A stretch of 64,000 nt of DNA from Chersky-840 sp050011815 (lineage in GTDB: Bacteria > Actinomycetota > Acidimicrobiia > Acidimicrobiales > UBA8190): the NCBI GenBank assembly GCA_050011815.1, contig JBEKIJ010000008.1, forward strand, positions 45,292 to 109,291, in the 5' to 3' direction. The notes under the pieces are model-generated. The model was not told the origin of the DNA, searched no databases, and worked only from the letters and a program-made list of their open reading frames with translations. The stretch's first letter is position 1, and each line of letters starts with the position of its first letter. Positions 51,829 through 60,519 of this stretch are shown here, in pieces. The translations under genes were made by a program, and so were the position numbers.

Positions 51829-53493
51829 GTGAGCCCCTCTGGTCCGACCCCTCCTGACAATCGCGCCACTCCTGAACGTCGCGTCACTTCCGAAAGTCGC
51901 GGCGCTTCTGAAGGTCGCGGCGCTTCTGAAGGTCGAGCCGAGGCGTCACGGGTGCGGTCTTGGCTCGAGCCCTTGGGAGATCGGGCCCGCCGGAGCCCCC
52001 GGTATCAGTGGTGGGTCTTGTGGGTGGCGCTGTCGGGTCTGCTCGCCACCAACCTGCTCTTCACCGTGTTCGTGGTGGCGCTGCCCGAAGTGTCCCGGAG
52101 CCTGCACGCCAGTGTCGGGACCACCACCTGGGTCGTGACCGGGCCCCTGCTCGCCTACGGCGTGGTGGCGCCGCTCGTCGGCAAGGCCGGGGACCTGTTC
52201 GGTCATCGGCGTCTCTTCATGACGGGGATCATGGCCGAGACCGTGGCCGCCGCCCTGTCGGCGCTGGCCCCCAACATCGGCGTGCTCATCGCGGCGCGCG
52301 TGCTCGGGGGGATGGTCGGGGCCTCGATCGGCGCGGCATCCATGGCCCTGGTGCTGTCGGTGTTCAATCAGGGCGACCGGGTGAAGGCGCTCGGGTTCTG
52401 GTCGCTCGTGGGCGCCGGGGGCCCGGTGATCGGCGTGGCGCTGGGGGGCCCGGTGATCCAGATCTTCGGGTGGCGGTGGATGTTCTTCCTCCAGGTCCCG
52501 CTGTTGCTGGCGGCGTCGGTCCTCGCCATGGCGGTCCTCCCCCAGCGTGCGGCGGGGCGCCGGCACGTCACGTGGGAGGAGCTCGAACTGGACTGGGGCG
52601 GCGCGGTGTCGATCGCCGCCTGCGTCGCCTCGTTCCTCCTGGCGTTGACCTTCCTCCCGAGCTTCGGGTGGTCGAGCCCGCTCGTGCTCGGTCTGCTGGG
52701 TTTCTCGATCGTCTGCGGCTTCGCCTTCCGGGCTGCGGAACGTCGCGCCTCGGAGCCCATCTTCCCCCTCGCCTATCTGCACAAGCGGAACTTCGTCTTC
52801 CCCATCGCCGCGCAGAGCTTCTCCAACTTCGCCTACCTGGGCGGGTTCTTCCTCACCCCGCTCCTGCTCGAGTATTCGTTCGGGTACCTCCACAACCAGT
52901 CCCTGGTGGGCTTCTTGTCGCTGCCGCGGCCCATCGTGTTCTCCACCATCGCCCCCTTCGCCGGATATCTGGCCGTGCGCGTGGGGGAGCGCACCTTGGC
53001 CGTGGTCGGGACGACGGCGGTCGTGCTGTCGATGGGGGTGTTCGCGCTGGCCGGGCACTCCACGGGTCTCGCCCTCGTCGAGATCGCGCTGGCCCTGTCG
53101 GGCATGGGACTGGGCATCGCGTCGCCGTCGCTGTCGGCCACGGTGTCCAACGAGTTCGCCCCCGAGGACCTCGGGACGGCGGCCGCCTCCCAGCAGCTCA
53201 TGAACCAACTCGGCACCGTGGCCGGGATCCAGGTGATGGAGACCGTGTACCAGGCGGCCCTTCGTGGTCACCACGGGGCGGGGGGGCGCCTCGACGCCTT
53301 TCACTTCGCCTATCTGGTGGGTGGGGCGATCGCCCTCCTGGGTGTGGTCGGAGCGGCGTTGTCGCGTTCCACCGAGAGGCATGCGGTCGCGTCGGTCGAG
53401 GCCCTCGAAGCCCTCGACGTCACCGAGCGGCAGCCGGTCGTGTTGTCCACGAAGGACGGCGCGCACTCGGACCTGCCCATCGAAGTCGTCTGA
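51829..53493 (+). CDS. MFS transporter, DHA2 (14-helix) type
   Basis: A 554-residue major facilitator protein of the EmrB/QacA drug-proton antiporter family. GKAGDLFGHRRLFM is the A-like motif after helix 2, and GPVIGVALGGPVIQIFGWRWMFFLQVPL is the family motif C with the helix-5/6 signature. About 14 hydrophobic helices span residues 58-525. The first 50 residues are a hydrophilic hexapeptide repeat (RGASEG type) coded by 18-bp tandem units. The last 45 residues are cytoplasmic. The GTG at 51829 is 9 bases after a TATCCT box. The substrate is unknown. Confidence 0.88.
   Translation: MSPSGPTPPDNRATPERRVTSESRGASEGRGASEGRAEASRVRSWLEPLGDRARRSPRYQWWVLWVALSGLLATNLLFTVFVVALPEVSRSLHASVGTTTWVVTGPLLAYGVVAPLVGKAGDLFGHRRLFMTGIMAETVAAALSALAPNIGVLIAARVLGGMVGASIGAASMALVLSVFNQGDRVKALGFWSLVGAGGPVIGVALGGPVIQIFGWRWMFFLQVPLLLAASVLAMAVLPQRAAGRRHVTWEELELDWGGAVSIAACVASFLLALTFLPSFGWSSPLVLGLLGFSIVCGFAFRAAERRASEPIFPLAYLHKRNFVFPIAAQSFSNFAYLGGFFLTPLLLEYSFGYLHNQSLVGFLSLPRPIVFSTIAPFAGYLAVRVGERTLAVVGTTAVVLSMGVFALAGHSTGLALVEIALALSGMGLGIASPSLSATVSNEFAPEDLGTAAASQQLMNQLGTVAGIQVMETVYQAALRGHHGAGGRLDAFHFAYLVGGAIALLGVVGAALSRSTERHAVASVEALEALDVTERQPVVLSTKDGAHSDLPIEVV
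51862..51933 (+). repeat. Four 18-bp tandem repeats in the MFS gene start
   Basis: Four in-frame 18-bp units (the last two, cgcggcgcttctgaaggt, are identical) code a six-residue repeat in the N-terminal tail of the transporter. They diverge progressively toward the 5' end, as expected for expansion by slippage. Confidence 0.85.
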
Positions 53494-53514
53494 CTCGCCG
53501 ACCCTGACCGGACC

Positions 53515-53568
53515 CGGGCGACCCTCGAGAGCCGGGCGATCCTCGAGAGATGGGCGATCCTCGAGAGA
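53515..53568 (+). repeat. Three 18-bp tandem repeats between MFS and SCP2 genes
   Basis: Three units of the form cgggcgatcctcgagaga fill the gap between the convergent MFS and SCP2 genes. Each contains the palindrome CTCGAG. No terminator hairpin is otherwise visible in the gap. Confidence 0.8.
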
Positions 53569-53571
53569 TGG

Positions 53572-53979
53572 TCAGGCGGTCATCTCTCGAAGTCGCTTGG
53601 CGACCTCCTGGGCGTGCTCGTCGGGCGGGGCGCCCTGGAGCATCATGAGCTTGGCCATGTCGCCCTCGACCTTGACCTTGCCGGCCATGAAGGCCTGCAT
53701 GCCGACCTGGGGGTTGCCTTCCACGAGGATCGCCTTGGCCGTGGCGTAGTCGACGGTGACCTTGAGGTCCGCCGGCTCGATGTGGCCCGTCTCGAGTTTC
53801 AGGACGCCCTCGGTGGTGTCCAGATGGGCGTCGATGTCCTTGTCGCCGAAGGGGACCTCGGTGATGACCAGGTTCATCTTCATCTGGTGCGCCATGGTCC
53901 CGGCGCGCCCTTCGTGTTCCTGGCGGATCCTGCGTGCTTCGTCGACCCACTCGTCGCTCAGGAAGGGGTACTGGGCCAT
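53572..53979 (-). CDS. SCP2 sterol-carrier domain protein
   Basis: A 135-residue protein made of one SCP2 domain. WVDEARRIRQEH starts the fold, LKLETGHIEPADLKVTVDYATAKAIL is the central sheet, and VGMQAFMAGKVKVEGDMAKLMMLQ is the conserved hydrophobic helix region of the lipid tunnel. Such proteins bind fatty acyl-CoA or sterols in the cytoplasm. The ATG at 53979 leaves a 260-base divergent gap to the hydrolase gene. It is convergent with the MFS gene. Confidence 0.87.
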   Translation of the reverse strand: MAQYPFLSDEWVDEARRIRQEHEGRAGTMAHQMKMNLVITEVPFGDKDIDAHLDTTEGVLKLETGHIEPADLKVTVDYATAKAILVEGNPQVGMQAFMAGKVKVEGDMAKLMMLQGAPPDEHAQEVAKRLREMTA

Positions 53980-54107
53980 CGTCGCTGCGCTCCTTGTTGT
54001 TCATGAAGCTGCTCACGGCAGCCGGTCATACATCGCTACTCACTGCGGCCGTCGCCTCGCGCACGGCCCCCGAACCGGGCAGATTCACCATACCCGGCGG
54101 GGAATGG

Positions 54108-54147
54108 GCCGACCGGGGCACATCGAGGCCGACCGGGGCACATCGAG
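54108..54147 (+). repeat. Exact 20-bp tandem duplication upstream of the hydrolase gene
   Basis: gccgaccggggcacatcgag occurs twice head to tail (54108-54127 and 54128-54147) in the divergent gap between the SCP2 and hydrolase genes. It could be a duplicated binding site or recent slippage. Confidence 0.8.
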
Positions 54148-54227
54148 GTACGTCGAGTCCGAACGTCTGTCTTCCGACGGGTGTCGACGACCCCGGGGCG
54201 TGGGGTGGGCGGTCGAAGACCGTGGCC

Positions 54228-54233
54228 TAACAT
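54228..54233 (+). promoter_or_regulatory. TANNNT -10 box for the hydrolase-gatCAB operon
   Basis: TAACAT ends exactly 6 bases before the GTG at 54240, which supports that GTG as start and a leaderless operon transcript. Confidence 0.45.
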
Positions 54234-54239
54234 TCCGGC

Positions 54240-55031
54240 GTGGTCGCCCCCGTCATGCCCGGTGCCGAACCCTTCAGCCACAGCGGTGGCGCGGAGGGTG
54301 TGCTTGTGGTGCACGGGTTCACGGGCAACCCCCAGTCCATGCGGCCGGTGGCCGAGGCCCTGGCCGGCGAGGGGTACACGGTCGAGCTGCCGCTCCTCCC
54401 CGGTCACGGGACCTCCGTCGAGGACATGATCCCCACGAGGTGGGCCGACTACGCCGAAGCCGCCGAGGCCGCCTACCGGGAGCTGGCGCAGCGGTGCGAG
54501 GCGGTAGCGGTGGTGGCGCTGTCGATGGGGGGGACCCTGGCCTGTCGGCTGGCGGAGGACCACCCCGAGATCGTGGGGTTGGTGGTCGTCAATCCCTTCA
54601 TCGACCCTCCCGCCGAGAGCTACCGGGAGGTGTTGCGGGGCATCCTCGAGTCGGGGACCGAGGTGGCCCCGGGGGTGGGCTCTGACATCGCCATGGAAGG
54701 TTCGACCGAGCTCGCCTATCCCGGTACGCCCATCGCCGCCGCGCTGAGCCTGTTCGACGGGATCGACGCGGTGGCGGGTCGGCTCGGCGAGATCAGGTGC
54801 CCGGTGCTGTTGCTCTCGAGCCGCCAGGACCACGTGGTGCCCTCGTCGTCGGGAGACGTCCTCGTGGCCGGGGTGTCGGGCCCCGTCGAACGGGTCTGGC
54901 TCGAGCGGAGCTATCACGTGGCCACCCTGGACTACGACGCCGAGGTGATCGAGTCGCGCGCCGTGGCCTTCGTGCGCGACGTGGTTCTGTCGAGCGGGGC
55001 CGGCGGGATGGTGGCAGGGACAGGCGCCTGA
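54240..55031 (+). CDS. Alpha/beta hydrolase (carboxylesterase/monoacylglycerol lipase type)
   Basis: A 263-residue serine hydrolase. The nucleophile is Ser95 in ALSMGG, the acid Asp197 in SSRQDHVVP and the His226 in ERSYHVATLDYD, a layout shared with Est30-type carboxylesterases and bacterial monoacylglycerol lipases. VHGFTGNPQSM forms the oxyanion hole. It overlaps gatC by one base (TGATG), so it is translated with the amidotransferase genes, though no functional link is known. Confidence 0.9.
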   Translation: MVAPVMPGAEPFSHSGGAEGVLVVHGFTGNPQSMRPVAEALAGEGYTVELPLLPGHGTSVEDMIPTRWADYAEAAEAAYRELAQRCEAVAVVALSMGGTLACRLAEDHPEIVGLVVVNPFIDPPAESYREVLRGILESGTEVAPGVGSDIAMEGSTELAYPGTPIAAALSLFDGIDAVAGRLGEIRCPVLLLSSRQDHVVPSSSGDVLVAGVSGPVERVWLERSYHVATLDYDAEVIESRAVAFVRDVVLSSGAGGMVAGTGA

Positions 55032-55339
55032 TGGCCGCCGATCACGGGCTCACCCGGGACGACGCTGCCTACGTGGCCCGTCTCGCCCGGATCGACCTGA
55101 CCGACGACGAGCTCGACCGGTATGCGGTGCAGCTGGCCGGGGTCATCGCCCATGCGGCGGAGATCGCCGCGCTCGATACCGAGGGGGTCGAGCCCACCGC
55201 GCACCCGCTGCCGCTGCGCAACGTGACGCGGGCCGACGAGCCCCGGCCCTCGCTCGACCGGGCCGAGGTGCTGGCCCAGGCACCGGCCGTCGAGGACGGG
55301 CGGTTCTCGGTGCCCCCCATCCTGGGGGAGGCCCCGTGA
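55031..55339 (+). CDS. gatC: Asp-tRNA(Asn)/Glu-tRNA(Gln) amidotransferase subunit C
   Basis: A 102-residue subunit that wraps around and stabilises GatA and GatB. VARLARIDLTDDEL, VEPTAHPLPL and RADEPRPSLDRAEVLAQAPAVEDGRF are the typical blocks (long segment split here). It starts at the overlapping TGATG and overlaps gatA as GTGA. Confidence 0.95.
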   Translation: MAADHGLTRDDAAYVARLARIDLTDDELDRYAVQLAGVIAHAAEIAALDTEGVEPTAHPLPLRNVTRADEPRPSLDRAEVLAQAPAVEDGRFSVPPILGEAP

Positions 55340-56832
55340 CCGGCCTGGGGGGCCCCGGCGCGCCGGGCGCTCCCAGTGGGAGGCCGGGCCCCGCCCTCGA
55401 CATCGCCCGGGCCGTGCGGGCCGGGTCGGTGTCCGCCCTCGAGACGGTCGAGCGGTACCTGGGCGCCATCGAGGAGGTCGACGGGGAGCTGCACGCCTTC
55501 GTGAGCGTGCTCCACGAGTCGGCTCGCCGGGAGGCGGGTGCTGTCGACGCCAAGGTGGCCGGCGGCGACGACCCCGGGCCGCTCGCCGGGGTGCCGGTGG
55601 CGGTGAAGGACAACATGTGCACGCGGGGTATCCCCACCACGTGCTCGTCGCGGATTCTCGAGGGGTGGTGCCCGCCCTATGACGCCACCGTGGTCCAGCG
55701 GTTGCGGGCGGCCGGGGCGATCGTGATCGGGAAGACCAACCTCGACGAGTTCGCCATGGGGTCGTCGACGGAGAACTCCGCCTTCGGGGTGACGCGCAAT
55801 CCCCATGACCCCGGTCGGGTCCCCGGCGGGTCGTCGGGCGGCTCCGCGGTGGCCGTGGCGGCGGGGATGGCTCCGCTGGCCCTGGGGTCGGACACGGGAG
55901 GATCGATCCGCCAGCCCGCGGCGTTGTGCGGGGTGGTGGGGATGAAGCCCACCTACGGGACGGTGTCGCGCTACGGCCTCGTGGCCTTCGCCAGCTCGCT
56001 CGACCAGATCGGGCCTCTCACCACCACGGTCACCGAGAGCGCGGTGGTGTTCGACGTGATCGGGGGCCAGGACCCCCTCGACTCGACCTGTCTGGAACGG
56101 CCCGTCCCCCGAACCGTCACCGCCCTCGACGAGGGGGTCGAGGGGTTGCGGGTGGGAGTGGTCCGCGAGCTGGTCGAGGGTGTCGACGCCGGGGTGGGCG
56201 GGGCGGTGGCCGCGGCGGCCGAGGCGCTGGCCGGCGCCGGGGCCAACGTCGAGGAGGTGTCGGTGCCCGAGCTGCGGCACGGGCTGCCCGCGTACTACAT
56301 CGTGGCCCCGGCCGAGGCGTCGTCGAACCTGTCGCGCTACGACGGCGTCCGGTACGGGTTGCGGGTCGAGGCCGACACCGCCGAGGCCATGAACGCCGCT
56401 ACGCGGGCCGCGGGGTTCGGGCCCGAGGTGAAGCGGCGGATCCTGCTCGGGACCTACGCGTTGTCGGCGGGCTACTACGAGGCGTATTACGGCCAGGCCC
56501 AGAAGGTGCGGACCCTGATCATCGACGCGCTGGCCGCCGCCTATCAGCGGTTCGACGTGTTGGTGGGGGCGACCACGCCGACGACGGCCTTCGCCATCGG
56601 GGCCAAGGTCGACGACCCGTGGGCGATGTATCTCTCCGACGTGTGCACCGTCCCGTCCAACCTGGCCGGGCATCCCGCCATCAGCATCCCGTTCGGGAGC
56701 GACGGGAGCGGATTGCCGATCGGGGTGCAGGTACTGGCGCCCGCCCTCGGAGAGCCCGTCATGTTCCAGGTGGCGGCGGTGGTCGAGAGCGAGGCTCCGG
56801 TGCTCGCCCCTCCCCGGGTGCACGCGCCATGA
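55336..56832 (+). CDS. gatA: Asp-tRNA(Asn)/Glu-tRNA(Gln) amidotransferase subunit A
   Basis: An amidase-signature glutaminase that provides ammonia for the transamidation of mischarged tRNA. The triad is Lys91 in VAVKDNM, cis-Ser166 in GGSSGGS and nucleophile Ser190 in DTGGS, at the same spacings as in known GatA. The 498-residue length is normal. Its GTG overlaps gatC, and its TGA overlaps the gatB ATG. Confidence 0.97.
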   Translation: MTGLGGPGAPGAPSGRPGPALDIARAVRAGSVSALETVERYLGAIEEVDGELHAFVSVLHESARREAGAVDAKVAGGDDPGPLAGVPVAVKDNMCTRGIPTTCSSRILEGWCPPYDATVVQRLRAAGAIVIGKTNLDEFAMGSSTENSAFGVTRNPHDPGRVPGGSSGGSAVAVAAGMAPLALGSDTGGSIRQPAALCGVVGMKPTYGTVSRYGLVAFASSLDQIGPLTTTVTESAVVFDVIGGQDPLDSTCLERPVPRTVTALDEGVEGLRVGVVRELVEGVDAGVGGAVAAAAEALAGAGANVEEVSVPELRHGLPAYYIVAPAEASSNLSRYDGVRYGLRVEADTAEAMNAATRAAGFGPEVKRRILLGTYALSAGYYEAYYGQAQKVRTLIIDALAAAYQRFDVLVGATTPTTAFAIGAKVDDPWAMYLSDVCTVPSNLAGHPAISIPFGSDGSGLPIGVQVLAPALGEPVMFQVAAVVESEAPVLAPPRVHAP

Positions 56833-58295
56833 GCGGGGGGAGAGCCAAGACGCAGAGCGGTGAAACCGGGGGGTGGGAGCCGGTCATCGGGCTCGAGGTG
56901 CACTGCGAGCTCAAGACGCAGACCAAGCTGTTCTGCTCGTGCCGCAACGCCTTCGGCGACCCGCCCAACACCAACATCTGTCCGGTGTGCCTGGGTCTGC
57001 CCGGGTCGCTCCCGGTGCTCAACATCCGGGCCGTGGAGTACGCCATGCGGATCGGCCTGGCGCTGCACTGCGAGATCCGACCGTCGGTCTTTCACCGGAA
57101 GAACTACTTCTATCCGGACATGCCCAAGGATTATCAGGTCAGCCAGTACGACGCCCCCATCAATGTCGAGGGGTGGCTCGAGCTGCCCGACGACAGCCGG
57201 GTACGGATCGAGCGGGCCCACATGGAGGAGGACACCGGGAAGACCTCGCACATCGGCGGGGGCGGGCGGATCCACGACGCCGACCATTCCCTCGTCGACT
57301 ACAACCGGGCCGGGGTGCCGCTGGTGGAGATCGTGTCCAAGCCCGACATCCGGTCCTCGGGCCAGGCGCGTCTGTACGCCTCGGAGCTCCGGGGCATCCT
57401 CGTGGCCACGGGAGCGTCCGACGGTCGGATGGAGGAAGGGTCCATGCGGGTCGACGCCAACGTGTCGGTGCGGCCCGCGGGGACCTTCGAGCTCGGGACG
57501 CGGTGCGAGATCAAGAACCTGAACTCCCTCCGGTCGCTGGGCCGGGCCATCGAGTACGAGATCGAACGGCAGGTGGGTCTGCTCGAGGCGGGGGACAAGG
57601 TCATCCAGCAGACGAGGCACTGGAACGAGGACGAAGGGGTGACCGTGGCTCTGCGGTCGAAGGAGGAAGCCTTCGACTACCGGTACTTCCCCGAGCCCGA
57701 CCTCGTGCCCGTGGTGCCCGATGCCGGGTGGCAGTCGGAGGTGGCCGCCTCCCTCGGGCCCATGCCGGCGGAACGTCGCGACAAGCTGGCCGCCCTGTTC
57801 GGGCCCGAGCCGGTCGGGCGGGCTGTTGCCGATCAGATCGCCACGGTGGTCGAGCACGGCCTCGACGGTCTCGTGACCGCGGCGGCCGGTGCGGGCATCG
57901 ACCCCGGCAGGGTGCTGGCCCGGACGGCCAACGAGGCCGCCGCCGAGCCCGAGGCGGCGCGCCGGGTCGACGTGGCCGCCTTCATCGCGCTCATGCGGAT
58001 GGAGCAGGAGGGCAAGCTGAGCGCGACCCAGACCAAGACCGTCCTCGGGGAGTTGCTCGAGCACGGCGGCGATCCCGCCGAGATCGCCCGGCGCCGTGGC
58101 CTCGAGGCTCTCGACACCGGGTCGCTCTCGGTGGTCGTGGCCGAGACGATCGCCGCGCATCCCGAGGAGTGGCAGCGGTTCGTCGACGGGGAGGAGAAGC
58201 TCATGGGGTTCTTCACCGGCCACGTGATGCGGGCCACCGCCGGCCAGGCCGACGGGAAGGCCGTCGCCGCCGAGCTCATCCGTCTGCGGGGCTGA
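56829..58295 (+). CDS. gatB: Asp-tRNA(Asn)/Glu-tRNA(Gln) amidotransferase subunit B
   Basis: It binds the mischarged tRNA and activates the side-chain carboxylate with ATP. GLEVHCELKT starts the domain; four Cys (C36, C38, C51, C54) form the zinc site in CSCRNAFGDPPNTNICPVC; HMEEDTGK and EGSMRVDANVSVRP are family blocks, and the C-terminal YqeY-like tail domain is complete. The 488-residue protein ends the operon. With gatCAB the organism makes Gln-tRNA and/or Asn-tRNA by the indirect route. Confidence 0.97.
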   Translation: MSGGRAKTQSGETGGWEPVIGLEVHCELKTQTKLFCSCRNAFGDPPNTNICPVCLGLPGSLPVLNIRAVEYAMRIGLALHCEIRPSVFHRKNYFYPDMPKDYQVSQYDAPINVEGWLELPDDSRVRIERAHMEEDTGKTSHIGGGGRIHDADHSLVDYNRAGVPLVEIVSKPDIRSSGQARLYASELRGILVATGASDGRMEEGSMRVDANVSVRPAGTFELGTRCEIKNLNSLRSLGRAIEYEIERQVGLLEAGDKVIQQTRHWNEDEGVTVALRSKEEAFDYRYFPEPDLVPVVPDAGWQSEVAASLGPMPAERRDKLAALFGPEPVGRAVADQIATVVEHGLDGLVTAAAGAGIDPGRVLARTANEAAAEPEAARRVDVAAFIALMRMEQEGKLSATQTKTVLGELLEHGGDPAEIARRRGLEALDTGSLSVVVAETIAAHPEEWQRFVDGEEKLMGFFTGHVMRATAGQADGKAVAAELIRLRG

Positions 58296-58403
58296 GCCGC
58301 CGCTCCGAAACACTGCGGGGGGCCTCGCCGCTCCTCCTCTCATCGAGGTGGGGTGCCCTCGTCTTCTCCGTCTTCTCCGCTGCCCCCGGGGAGCCCGCTC
58401 CGT

Positions 58404-58441
58404 GGGGTATCCCCGGAACCACCTCGGTGGGGCCATACCCC
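58404..58441 (+). terminator. Nested stem-loop between gatB and the HNH gene
   Basis: GGGGTAT (58404-58410) pairs with ATACCCC (58435-58441), and inside it CCACC pairs with GGTGG. It lies about 110 bases after gatB and 50 bases before the HNH promoter. It may end the gatCAB transcript; no U-tract follows. Confidence 0.45.
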
Positions 58442-58492
58442 GGAGACCCGGTTTCCGACCGCAGTTTCCCGGTGAGAGCCCGACAATGATCT

Positions 58493-58522
58493 TTGATGTT
58501 TGTCATACCCTCCTGCTATCTT
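58493..58522 (+). promoter_or_regulatory. Leaderless promoter for the HNH gene
   Basis: TTGATG (58493-58498) and TATCTT (58517-58522) are 18 bases apart, and TATCTT ends 6 bases before the ATG at 58529. The surrounding 50 bases are AT-rich. Confidence 0.55.
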
Positions 58523-58528
58523 CCACCT

Positions 58529-59734
58529 ATGACCCCCGGGAAGTCAGTGGTCCCCTTCGAGGTGCCCAGAAGGGCCGTGAAGGACCTCGGGGCCTACATC
58601 GCGGGGCTCGAACCGGACCTCATCACGAGCGCCCAGGCGGCCGAGCTCTTCGGCCTCTTCGCCGAGCTGACCCGTCTGGCCTCGGCCGGCCAGGTCCTCT
58701 TGGGGCCGCGGGCGGCGGAGTCCGACGCCTGGAAGATCGAAGGCCACCGGTCCCCGGCGTCGTGGGTGGCCAAGGAGACCGGGATCGGGCTCGGTGAGGC
58801 CATTGCGACGCTCGAGACCGCGGAGCGGCTCCGGTCGCTTCCGGCCACGACCGAGGCGCTTCGCAGCGGGACGTTGTCGGCCCCGCAGGTACGGGAGATC
58901 GCCGCCGCGGCGGTGCAACGTCCATCGGCAGAGGTCGAGCTGATCGAAGCGGCCGCCACGGGCACGTTGAAGGGACTGAAGGATCTGAGCCGGCGGGTGA
59001 GGGCGGTGGCGGGCTCCGCCCAGGCCGAGAACGAGCGGTACGAGGCCGTCCGCAAGGGCCGGTTCTTCCGGCACTGGAGCGATCCCGACGGGGCGTTCCG
59101 GGGGGAGTTCAAGCTGACCCCCGACGACGGGGCCAGGATGCTCGGGGCCCTCGAGATGCGAGCCAACGAGCTGTTCGACGAGGCACGGAGGGCCGAGATC
59201 CGCGAGCCGTCGGCCGCGTACCGGGCCGACGCGCTGGTGGACCTCGTCACCCGACCCTCGGGGGGAGGGACCCGGAAGTCCGGGGCGCCGGCCGTTGTGC
59301 ACCTTCGGGTCGACGCCAGGGCGTTGCGTCGGGGGTACGTGGAGGACGGGGAGGTCTGCGAGATCCCCGGCGTCGGGCCCGTACCGGTGGCGACGGCCCG
59401 TGGCCTGCTTCCCGAGGCGTTCGTCAAGATCTTGGTCAGCGACGGCGTGGACGTCCTCAGTGTGTCGCACGTGGGGCGCGCGGTCTCCGCACACGTCCGC
59501 AGCGCCATCGAGGAACGCGATCCGATCTGTGTGGTGCCGGGGTGTGATGTGGCCACGGGCCTCGAGATCGACCATTGGCAGGTCGACTTCGGCGACGAGG
59601 GCCCGACGGAGCTGGCCAACCTGGCCCGGCTCTGTCATTTCCACCACCAGCTGAAGACCTACCGGGGCTTCACCCTGGGAGGGGGCCCCGGAAAGTGGGA
59701 GTGGGAACACCCGCCGGACTTCCCTCCCGGCTGA
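58529..59734 (+). CDS. DUF222/HNH endonuclease-family protein (13E12 type)
   Basis: A 401-residue protein of the family that mycobacteria carry as 13E12 repeats. The N-terminal DUF222 region (about 10-280) is helical; the C-terminal HNH domain has CVVPGC, the catalytic LEIDHWQVDF and CHFHHQLKT, so metal ligands and His are intact. These genes are spread through actinobacterial genomes, often in several copies, and are thought mobile or repeat-like, although their function is unproven. An in-frame ATG at 58493 lies in the -35 box, so I start at 58529. It is the only such copy in the window. Confidence 0.88.
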   Translation: MTPGKSVVPFEVPRRAVKDLGAYIAGLEPDLITSAQAAELFGLFAELTRLASAGQVLLGPRAAESDAWKIEGHRSPASWVAKETGIGLGEAIATLETAERLRSLPATTEALRSGTLSAPQVREIAAAAVQRPSAEVELIEAAATGTLKGLKDLSRRVRAVAGSAQAENERYEAVRKGRFFRHWSDPDGAFRGEFKLTPDDGARMLGALEMRANELFDEARRAEIREPSAAYRADALVDLVTRPSGGGTRKSGAPAVVHLRVDARALRRGYVEDGEVCEIPGVGPVPVATARGLLPEAFVKILVSDGVDVLSVSHVGRAVSAHVRSAIEERDPICVVPGCDVATGLEIDHWQVDFGDEGPTELANLARLCHFHHQLKTYRGFTLGGGPGKWEWEHPPDFPPG

Positions 59735-59781
59735 GGCTCGCGCCCCGGGCGTGGCGCGGCATGAGTCGCGGCGCGGCGCCG

Positions 59782-59787
59782 TAACCT
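59782..59787 (+). promoter_or_regulatory. TANNNT -10 box for the Gly-rich membrane protein gene
   Basis: TAACCT ends 7 bases before the ATG at 59795. Confidence 0.4.
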
Positions 59788-59794
59788 GAGTGGC

Positions 59795-60508
59795 ATGGGT
59801 GTCGGAGCGCGGCGATCGGGGAACGGGACCGCCATTCCAGGTCGACCCGACGTGGTGTGGCGGCTCCGCCGGTCCCCCCTGGTGCGGGCCGCGCTCGGTT
59901 GGGTCGCCAAGATCTGTGTCGGCATGTTGGGCATCGTCGCCGTCGTGACCCTGTTCTTCGTGTGGGCCTTCGGCCATCCCGTGGCGTGGAGCGTCATCGG
60001 CTGCCTGTTCGCCGTGGTTCCGTTGGCCGGCCTCGTGGTCACCGTCGGAGTGGGGTTGCGGGCTGCGGTGGTCGCAGGACCGGGTCGGATCGCCGTCCGG
60101 TTCTTCGGGCGGTGGCGGGTCGTCGACCTCGGACAGGTGCGGGCGGTGCGTTTCGCCGAGGGTGGGTCGATGGGCGGGTTCGGCGGTTTCGGGGGAGCAG
60201 GCGGTTTCGGGGGAGGACGGTTCGGTGGACCGGGGGGCTCGGGCAGGGGAGGGGGCAGTCGGGCCCTCGTGTTCGAAGACGTGCACGGCGGGCGGGTGGA
60301 GATCGGTGTCGAGGCCCTCGAGGCCGGACTGGCCGAGGTCGTGCGCGAAGGGCTCGGTCCCGACGTGGTGATCGACGCCGATGTGGCCGGCGCGCTCGGC
60401 GGGTCGTCGTTCCCCGCCGGTCCCACCGCAGAGACAGCCGCTCTCACATCAGAGACGGCCGAGCCCGATCCGCAGGGACCGGAACAGGAGATCGGCCACC
60501 GCCCCTAA
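59795..60508 (+). CDS. Membrane protein with Gly-rich loop, unknown function
   Basis: A 237-residue protein I do not recognise. Two membrane helices (about 38-60 and 66-90) lead to a cytoplasmic beta-rich domain (IAVRFFGRWRVVDLGQVRAV, then SRALVFEDVHGGRVEIG), a pattern like bacterial PH domains. A 30-residue loop made almost only of Gly and Phe (GGFGGFGGAGGFGGGRFGG) splits that domain. The acidic tail is disordered. It ends right before ilvD: its TAA stop forms part of the ilvD -10-like box. Confidence 0.6.
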   Translation: MGVGARRSGNGTAIPGRPDVVWRLRRSPLVRAALGWVAKICVGMLGIVAVVTLFFVWAFGHPVAWSVIGCLFAVVPLAGLVVTVGVGLRAAVVAGPGRIAVRFFGRWRVVDLGQVRAVRFAEGGSMGGFGGFGGAGGFGGGRFGGPGGSGRGGGSRALVFEDVHGGRVEIGVEALEAGLAEVVREGLGPDVVIDADVAGALGGSSFPAGPTAETAALTSETAEPDPQGPEQEIGHRP

Positions 60509-60511
60509 CCT
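60506..60511 (+). promoter_or_regulatory. TANNNT box before ilvD
   Basis: TAACCT ends 8 bases before the ilvD ATG at 60520 and overlaps the stop codon of the previous gene. It suggests ilvD can be transcribed without a leader. Confidence 0.35.
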
Positions 60512-60519
60512 TGGGGCCC

